Part shown: piece by piece, positions 56,701-64,000 of the stretch
Layout: each line of letters starts with the position of its first letter
How positions within the stretch are numbered: position 1 is the first letter of the stretch
Source of the DNA: Agarophyton chilense
Taxonomy: Eukaryota > Rhodophyta > Florideophyceae > Gracilariales > Gracilariaceae
Assembly: GCA_030374765.1 (NCBI GenBank)
Contig: JARGXX010000113.1
Coordinates: 434,001 to 498,000 of the forward strand
DNA length: 64,000 nucleotides
Direction: 5' to 3'
The notes under the pieces: generated by a model
The model's input: only the letters and a program-made list of their open reading frames with translations
The model's database searches: none
What the model was told of the DNA's origin: nothing
Made by a program: the position numbers and the translations under genes

Positions 56701-58885
56701 ACAGAGCGCCTCCCACAACCGGACGGGCAAGATCCAAAATCCGATTGAGATGAGCGGACCTCGGTTTATATGGTAGATGAATACCATTCAGATGATTTTG
56801 CCGTACTCTGAAATAGCGCAAACTACAAAGTGCTCCTTTCCGTCGGTCTGCGTTCTACTGTCATGTACCCTCTCACTGGGGTACTCGTCATCGAAGCGGG
56901 ACCGAATCTCATCCACGAACGGCTTCTCCCACCGCAAGGGAAGTCTAAGTTAATTCTTCGTTCGGTTCCCAAAATTACAAACGCTTCGCGGAACCGTGTA
57001 GATACTATTTGCATTCTACCTTTGCTGGTCTGAGTTGGTGATCTCCATGCTCAATTACCGTTTCTGGTAACCACCAATCTGGCCACCAGTTGCATCCACC
57101 GCACTTCCTTTATAGACCGATACGTGTTGGGAATCCTCACTTTGAAACTGACGGTCCTCTTACATTATTCCCAACCAATTGTCCTTCTGGCATCCAATTA
57201 CGCTTCTTCCGTTCCGGTTAATCAACTTACACCACAACCTGATACCACTCGGAAGACTCCCTTGAACAAGTTGCGAGTAGCTCGCCAGACAGCAATTCAA
57301 CCGGTGTCGGAGGTCCGTCTCATAGTCACCACTAAGGCCTCTATACTTTCCTTCATTCAGTCCCATCTCCGTACCGGTAGGCAAGAGCTCGTGCTCTTTG
57401 CCAATGGCGTCATGGAACTCCGAACGGAAATTCCCTTTTACGTTCAGTTTGCTGATTTCCCTGAGCGACCGGTTCGCCTTTACAAGCGCTCCATTCTCGG
57501 TTTATCGCTTCCTTTTCCGAATTAGTTCATTGCACCAGAACGATTTTCGTCGCAGTGCGCCGTCGCTAAGGAGGAAGGCACCAATCCCCCGAATTCCAAT
57601 TCGGAGGATACTGCTAAAAAGCAACCAAACTTAGACGGAACCAACACAGAGGACTGAACCTGTAGAATCCAAGTGTCTCTGGACTATTAAACTGACCGCT
57701 AAAAGGCCATCGAGCTGCTCCGACTGTTTCAAGACATGTGGAATGTGCATCTAGCTCGAGTTGCGGCGGCTAAACACCGCATCTGACTCGACCCGGGCAC
57801 TAAGCCTATATACTTGGTGACGTACCTTGCGGGACACTCGCGCCGCGAGAAAGAACGAACCGCTGTGGAAAAGCAACTCAATCGAGCGTCAAAGAACCGT
57901 CTTCGGCAGAGTTGGACAGCCAAAGGGCGTTAGCGAAGAAGAAGGACGGTAGTACATACTTTTGCCTAGACTACCGTCGCCTTAACTGTGTTACGGTACG
58001 GGATATTTACCCAATTCCGCGAGTAAGCGAGTTCATCCACTCACTCGGAAATGCACAGATTTTTACCACGTTGGCCGCAATAGCGGTAACTGGCAAGTCG
58101 AGATCGACGGAGCCGATCAGGATATGAAAACTTTTACGTCGTACATGGGACTGTATCGGTAAATGAGAATGCCGTTCGGTTTAAAGAATGCTCCAGCGAC
58201 ATTATAGTGCTTAGAAATCATCCTTTCACGGGTAAAATGGCAGTACGCCCTGGTGTACCTGAACGACTTTATTATTTATTCTCATACGGTTCAAGAGCAT
58301 TTACCGACATGTGGAGACTGTTCTTGTCTCGATACAGTTTGCCGGTATCACTCTCCGTTTAGATGAGTGTCACTTTTTCAGGGACACTGTCGACTACTTG
58401 GGTTACTATATCCGTCCGGGAAAGCTGGAGGTATCCAGCAAGGCCTGCGGTGCCATCTGTGAGCCGAAGACGCCCTTAAACCAGACGGAGATTCCATCGT
58501 TTCAGGGCCTCTGTAACGTGATCAGACGGTTCGCTCCCAATTTCGCACGCATCTCGGTGCCACTTAACCGCGAACTGGGAAAGGGAAAGCCCTTCGACTG
58601 CGAGGTATTAAGCGATTCGAAATACCAAGCTTTGGATGAGCTCTAACAATGGCTAATACGTCCGCCAATACTGGCTATTTCCCACCAAAACTTTCAATTC
58701 GTCTTGGGTACCGACGCCTGTAACCGCCAAGTCGGATGGGCAATACTTCAAAAGAACTGGACGGAAACTTATTACCGGTCGGGTATTGGAGCGGCACGCT
58801 CAACAAAGCCGAACGGGACTACACAACCACCGAACAGGAATGTCTTCTCACTTTCTGAGCTATCCTGTACTTACGGCCGTATCTC
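56091..58885 (+). repeat. Large inverted repeat, right arm
   Basis: It mirrors 45719-48513. The left limit is TGATTCCAACCGTGC against TGATTCCCACCGTGC in the other arm. The right limit is not a natural edge: it is where element 3 interrupts the partner. Confidence 0.85.
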
Positions 58886-60420
58886 GAAGCGCAGATCTTT
58901 TCTGTCCGCACGGATTATCATTCCCTACGGTGGATACTCGACCCAGCAGACGCATACGAGCGTCCGGCTCTATGGAGACTGCGCCTGATGGAATTCGACT
59001 TTGACGCCCTCCACCGTCTGGGGCTTAAACACCAAGCAGCAGATGCTCTGTCGCATATCAGTAAGGAAAGGCACGGTACACCCCGTTAGACGAGGAGGTG
59101 CGCTGCATTACTGAAACAGAAGAGGAGGGTTGCAATCAGGACACGATTGCAACTGTACCTATAGACGATCGGGCCCATGCCGATACTGTAATTGACCAGC
59201 CGCAAACTTAACAAACCTCTCTCCCCCCCTCGTTTCCGAACAGGTCTTGGCTGTCCCCTCCGAGAAGACATACATTACACCGATTACGGTTAAAGAATTC
59301 GTGCAAGCTCAAATGCCCGAAGCTTTCTACAAGGCCCTTCGGAGAACCATTAGGGATAGTTCCTCCTGCTTCGACATCAACCGGAACGGTATTTTGGTCC
59401 GTTGTCTCCGTCTGGACGGCTCCTTGCAAAAAGTTGTTGCCAGCTCTCTCCCATCACAGGTTCTCCATTTGGCGCTGAACCAGCGATTAGGGAATCCTCC
59501 TGGTGCCGGCCGGATGTAATAGTCCCTACGGTGGGACTTCTACCGACCGCAGATTGCTAACGACACTTTCTAAACCGTTTGGGATTCCCGCTCTTGTGCT
59601 AATGTGCGGGGTACCTACTATCGGTCGCAGAGGTACCTCGAGCTCTTCCTCGCCGCAGGCCTCCTGGTATTTGTCGCCATGGAAATCGTCGGTTCATTAC
59701 CGAATTTCATTAACGATTCCCAGTATATACTGGTAATCACCGATTTGTTCAAAACTATATGCCGCGCTCTCCTGCTTCGGCTCACGACCGCCCCGGTCCT
59801 CGCGAAAGAGTTTCTCCAACACTGGGTTTACCCGTACGGTATTCCCAATTACTTTGTAACTGATATCGGTTCCTAGTTCGTCTCGAATATTTTTAGGGTA
59901 TTTGTACTGCCTTGGGCGTCTAATACGTCCTCACTACGGCGTATCACCCTCAAAAAAACTGGATAGCCAAATGGTTTAACGAGACTTTGGTACAGTGCGT
60001 GCGACATTATGTCTCACACCATCAACCGAACTGGCACGCACAACCGCTCACTTCCCGCTAAAGCTTCGCCGGTATACCGCTCGGTTGGGAGGTCTTTGTT
60101 TGAGTTGGTGCTCACACGCACCCCACCCAGTGTGGTTTTTGATGAACCCAGCTCCGCTCTGGACCTGGCAACCCACTCGCAACCGACAACGGTGAAAATG
60201 AAGCGGTGCAACTTGAAACTTGTCAAGGCTACCCTCCAAAGCGCACGGCATAAACTAACGAATGCGCATCAGGGCTACAAATTGGACCTCGATAAATCCG
60301 TACGGTATACCCCGCATCTGGAACGAAGGGGACGAACTCTTCACAGACCGCCTCAGCTACCGCGCGGATGGCGAGGACCTTGCCGGTCAGGACCGCACTT
60401 ACCGAAATTGACTCCATAAG
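56800..60420 (+). pseudogene. pol: Pol remnant of family 4, copy B
   Basis: Protease-like VLVIEAGPN (about 56880) has lost its catalytic Asp. RT has CLDYRRLNCVTVRDIYPIPR (about 57960) and YLND instead of YLDD (about 58256), unlike copy A. The thumb/connection piece is at 58311-58646. RNase H pieces lie at about 58700-59060, with RTDYHSLRWILDPADAYERP. The integrase core is at about 59670-60010, where the first catalytic region reads VAMEIVG (Glu for Asp), the second VTDIGS, and the third WIAKWFNETL (Lys where Glu is expected). Many stops and shifts are present. Confidence 0.82.
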
Positions 60421-60672
60421 ACGGTTGGCCCTTTCAAAGCCATTACCGCTACGGATGATACGGGAACGATCGATGAAGAAGGTATAGATAATACCTTCAG
60501 CGTCGCGTCGACCGCGTACCTAAAGAGCCCCGCCCTCACTTCCGCCGCGTTCCGGCGGCGCGAAACCCTACGGTTTCCATTTTCGCTGACCCGTACGGCT
60601 CTTTCTCTGACAACCCATACCCAACCCGGCCACGACTCCCACTTTTTCCATTTTTTACCCGGTCGGCACAGC

Positions 60673-60840
60673 AACATGCATCTTCGAGCTCATCGTCCCT
60701 CATCGCCGCATTACAAATGATTTCCTATACCGTATTCGTTGGTACACGTATAACCCGACCGACGAAACTGAAGAGCCGCCGGCACATATACCCGAACACT
60801 TTATCCATCGTTACTGGCGCCGCGCTAACCGTTTTCTTAC
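60673..60840 (+). pseudogene. Degraded chromodomain of family 4, copy B
   Basis: One frame reads FELIVPHRRITNDFLYRIRW then YTYNPTDETEEPPAHIP and EHFIHRY. It aligns with the chromodomains of families 1-3 (YRTRWYGYGPEWDTPEPIEHLP). The aromatic W-Y pair is kept. It shows that family 4 had the same C-terminal chromodomain. Confidence 0.7.
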
Positions 60841-61153
60841 TGCACCACCCTTAGAAGGGGTGAAAGAATTGCCACAAGACGGTACACCACTACCGTTCGG
60901 GAAGACCATTACGTGCGGGATACTTTACATGGAATGGCATGGTTTCGTCCCCACCTGCGCAGGCAAAAATATCGCTCGGTAGTCGAGCGACATCCATATG
61001 CCACTCCCGCGACCATGAACCGAAACGGAACCACGTCTGTGACCGCGCGTCATGGGGGGCGTACTCCCAAGAGTTCCGCTTCCACGACTACAAACCGAAG
61101 CGAAACCATGCCCGCGACTGACAGTCATGGCGGGCTTACTTTCACCAAACGGA

Positions 61154-61822
61154 CTAGCCCCCCTTCCCCTCTAACCACTTTGCAACCTCTCCAGGGCCGG
61201 GCGATTCACAGGACGGAACCGCTGCCGCAATGGCTGCCCTGCCACCGGGCAATTCCACCTGTATTTCCCCATCCGGTTGCGCCCCACTCCGTTGAGGTGC
61301 CACCTCAAGCACGGCCGCGCTGGGATTGAACGACATACCGCTTTCGGCAAACCGCAAGGACGCTTCCCATAGCTCCCTCATCGTGAACACCGTTTGGCTC
61401 TCTACCGCATGAAGCTTATCCAACTCTTTACACGCGGCTTCTTGAACATCCATCAACCCCGGGGCCGTCCATAACGGAAGTGGAGCCTCTACCGATATGG
61501 CAGGCACGTCCTAGCCAAAAGCTTGAATAGCCTTGCAGTACTGACCGAATCCCTTCGCGGCATGCTCGAGTATGACCCCGACCAGGTCACCCTGGCTCTT
61601 TGTCGCACGTCGCAGCGCACCCTCCGCGACAACCATAAGGCGCAACCATACACAATAAAACACCAGGGACTGCGCCATATTGGCAGGGCTGGTTTCACCA
61701 ATCGGTATGCAGAGAGCCTGGAGTGCTCCCAGTTCGTCCTCCATACCGGCTCTCTCCGTCTGGACACCTGCCTCAACGGTCTTCACCTTTGTAGTATTCG
61801 CTCTAATGGAGAGAGTAGACAC
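61154..61822 (-). pseudogene. Antisense ORF with one stop, possibly the family 4 antisense gene
   Basis: Two segments in the same minus-strand frame (61822-61511 and 61507-61154) are separated by one stop, about 223 codons in all. The content is Ala/Glu/Leu-rich with no recognised domain. The position, antisense and beyond the chromodomain, equals that of the antisense genes of families 1-3, but I see no clear sequence similarity. Confidence 0.35.
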
Positions 61823-61915
61823 CTGCGACAGCGTTCGGACTGCCGATGGGTCGCTTGCGGCGAAGGAAAAGGGGTGGTAGAGCTACAACACCAGCTAGCT
61901 GGAAGTGGCGTGTAA

Positions 61916-62528
61916 GGCCACTACTCGCCAGCGAGGGTGAACAGTGCAACTGTAAAACGTTGATGGAACGTAGGTACGAGACGGCTCGTGAAGTGGTTGG
62001 GGGCTGACTATCTATTATAGCTCGTCCGGATCTCCGGTTAAGGAATCCTAAGCGAGGAACAGAATAGTCATGATGCCCATGTGGTCTCCTTTACTTGGAG
62101 TCGGCGCTCAGCTCTGGTACACTTTTTACTGTGTACCAGGGTGAGTGCCCAGATAAATATATAAATAATACCCAGTAGTCAGCCATTTAGCCAAACCACT
62201 GTATGGGTACGGTCCCTAGTGAACGTCTAGCTACAAAGGGTAGTAAAACCAGCCACGTGGATCGCCACTATATGCGCCGTTGCAAGCCACTCCACTCGTG
62301 ATACCACGTATTCCAACAATTTACCCTGCCTCCTGGCATCCTACACTGTGTGCCGTTTCATATCACAAGTCTGATGATATCACTCACTTATGAGTTCTAA
62401 CCGCGTATTCGCGAAAAATCAGCCTATCGGATTCCCCGACATAGTAGAATACTACAACCTTCTTGGGTGCGGGTGGTGCGACAATTGCTGCTGCGGATGG
62501 ATGCACCGAAACGGGTTCTAAGTAGGCT
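61916..62528. other. Non-coding stretch
   Basis: No supported gene. It contains an 8-bp hairpin TGGTACAC/GTGTACCA near 62115 and a TAAATATATAAATAAT tract near 62155 that could be a promoter-like element of an undetected LTR. Confidence 0.3.
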
Positions 62529-63222
62529 TCAATGAATCTTATGGGGAAAAAATCCGGTTTCTATTCGAAAGGCCAACGCGGCAATCGCCCGGATGGCAAC
62601 AACGAAAGATCGGCATGAGTGATCACCACGCTGGAAAACGGCATCTGCGGGAACGAATCCGCGTTGTAGTCGTACCACAGAAACCCGGGCCCCTTCGTCC
62701 AATTGGCTTCCAATGCGTACTGAAACAGCTTCACAGCATCTTCCAATAGAAAAACAGTAGCATGTAGAATGTTCTGAAGCCCCATCCCGGCCAACAGGCA
62801 CACCAACTGGCACGGGAGCGGCAACAGCCGACCAGACTGCGTGTAATCTCCCCCCCCCCCCCCCCACAAGAATGATACAAGCGCGCATCAGCCGAATAAG
62901 TAAACAGGACGACACCATCGTGGTCTGCCTGCACGAACGCCAAAAAGGCGAACAGGGCACAGTCGGCGTAGTCAACTTGCATCATCTTATGACCGAGCTG
63001 GTTCGAAACCAGAAGCTCCTCCGTATGGTACGCGATCACCGGCGGCTTTCGCACGGCGAGGTCGCGCGTCATGGTGGTACTTTTCCAAGCGAGAGGGCTG
63101 AGAACACACACAACGAGTTGGTCTTTTTTCTCCAAATGGAAGAACTCGACATTGTGCCAGCAGAAGAAATAATTTGTCAAGGCTCGAATCAGACTCTCTC
63201 TTGCGTAATGATCACACACCAC
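62529..63222 (-). pseudogene. Second broken antisense ORF interrupted at a poly-C/poly-G run
   Basis: A minus frame from 63222 reads to the homopolymer at 62850-62865 (16 C on the plus strand), where a different frame continues (62869-62561). Slippage at the homopolymer is the simplest explanation. A segment DARLYHS just before the run weakly recalls the D-x-x-LYRT position of the family 1-3 antisense proteins. No domain is recognised. Confidence 0.35.
62850..62865 (+). repeat. Homopolymer of 16 C
   Basis: A run of 16 C lies inside an antisense reading frame and is likely to vary in length. Confidence 0.9.
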
Positions 63223-63539
63223 TTTTCGAGATAACCACTAGAGCTTGTAATACGGCGGCCAAAATATGATCAAACCGAGTGGATTGGAACCTACTGCTGG
63301 GAACCCGGGGTCCTCGCTCATCAATTCAACAGGTTCTGCAACCGCACCTGGTAATCCCGTTTGTCAACGCCCCGCACGAACGGCATGTCGCACTTCCCTT
63401 TCGTTTTTTCAACCCCCGCGCCAGTAGCTCCCCGACAATGGTTCCATCATTCCTTCCACGCCGCAGCGCTCGTCCGTTTCGGGTTCCTTGTTGCCATTTA
63501 GGACAAGAGGCGGCTCGCGAGAAGACGCCCGAACCACCG

Positions 63540-63575
63540 TGCGTCCACATGTGCGTCCACATGTGCGTCCACATA
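63540..63575 (+). repeat. 12-bp tandem repeat, three units
   Basis: GTGCGTCCACAT is repeated three times. On the minus strand it encodes a repeated Met-Trp-Thr-His unit within an open frame (63796-63326) of unknown meaning. Confidence 0.85.
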
Positions 63576-64000
63576 CTGATGACAGTACTGGGCATAGTAG
63601 ATCGCCGAAAACGGAAATACCGTCTACTTCCTGGGCCCGAGATGCGCACGGTGATAGCGGTGATCCAACTCCTGTCCCGGTAGTGGAACCGATCGGAAAG
63701 AGGCCAGCACGGGCGCATTCCTTGCTGCGCTACCAGGCGTAAACGACCCGCATTAACCTGCCATACAGCCCGGCTGTTGCGATATCTCCAACACACCTAC
63801 GGTCGTGGGGTCGCCGAAGTCTGAGTCCAAACAAACCAGAACTTCGCACGCATTTTCTCCCATTTATGCCAAAGGAACACCGAACGCAGGTCTCGAGTAT
63901 ATCTTACCGGTGCGGACCGACCCACTCTGGGTCGCGAAACGACCGTACGGGATTTATCGCCCTGGCACTCGCGCGCGCAAAGACCAAAGCGGGTGGCTCC

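Larger units (their letters stand above)
56091..60840 (+). mobile_element. Decayed Ty3/gypsy element, family 4, copy B (plus strand)
   Basis: It begins abruptly inside gag and continues through protease, RT, RNase H, integrase and a degraded chromodomain. Left of 56091 there is no gag start, primer site or LTR. It extends past copy A because copy A is cut by element 3. Its 3' LTR is not identified and may lie beyond the window. Confidence 0.82.

Overview
The window looks like a repeat-rich piece of a nuclear genome from a photosynthetic eukaryote. The best guess is a red alga of the florideophyte type (Chondrus-like). This is inferred from intron-free host genes, a plastid-type NAD(P)-binding protein with a transit-peptide-like N-terminus, and a landscape dominated by LTR retrotransposons. 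No bacterial operon features, rRNA genes or CRISPR arrays are visible. Only two host genes can be named: an atypical short-chain dehydrogenase/Tic62-like protein (1236-2057, minus) and the mRNA-export nucleoporin GLE1 (18311-19960, minus).

Three large related Ty3/gypsy chromoviruses dominate. Family 1 spans 2583-13960, with its 5' LTR missing the first 38 nt. Family 2 spans 21763-33808, with 921-bp LTRs and the 5-bp target duplication ATGCT; it splits a PIF/Harbinger (HARBI1-like) transposase pseudogene. Family 3 spans 33950-45717, with 923-bp LTRs and no target duplication. All three share one layout: LTR, a primer-binding site starting TGGTCTCC, gag with a CCHC knuckle, a -1 frame step into pol (protease, RT, RNase H, integrase, a long disordered linker, chromodomain), then a long antisense gene, a polypurine tract and the 3' LTR. 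Each sense coding region carries at least one break.

The most notable system is the antisense gene. It lies between the chromodomain and the 3' LTR, starts 36-48 nt inside the 3' LTR, and encodes a roughly 600-residue tryptophan-rich protein of no family I recognise. The protein is clearly homologous in all three divergent families. At the gag/pol junction all three also share a slippery-type sequence, a gag stop, and two abutting stem-loops with identical geometry (12-nt spacer, 16-nt hairpin, 30-nt hairpin), which points to programmed -1 frameshifting.

Older material fills the rest. There is a piggyBac transposase pseudogene cut by element 1 (13961-15665), a solo LTR with an AATTT duplication (15838-16471), and two copies of a decayed fourth gypsy family in inverted orientation (about 45719-50200 minus; 56091 to beyond 60840 plus) with shared lesions. 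Between those copies lie a Ty1/copia integrase remnant (minus, about 50862-51486) and a diverged tandem array of about 155 bp (52230-52990). The right end (61150-63800) holds broken antisense ORFs that may be the fourth family's counterpart of the antisense gene.
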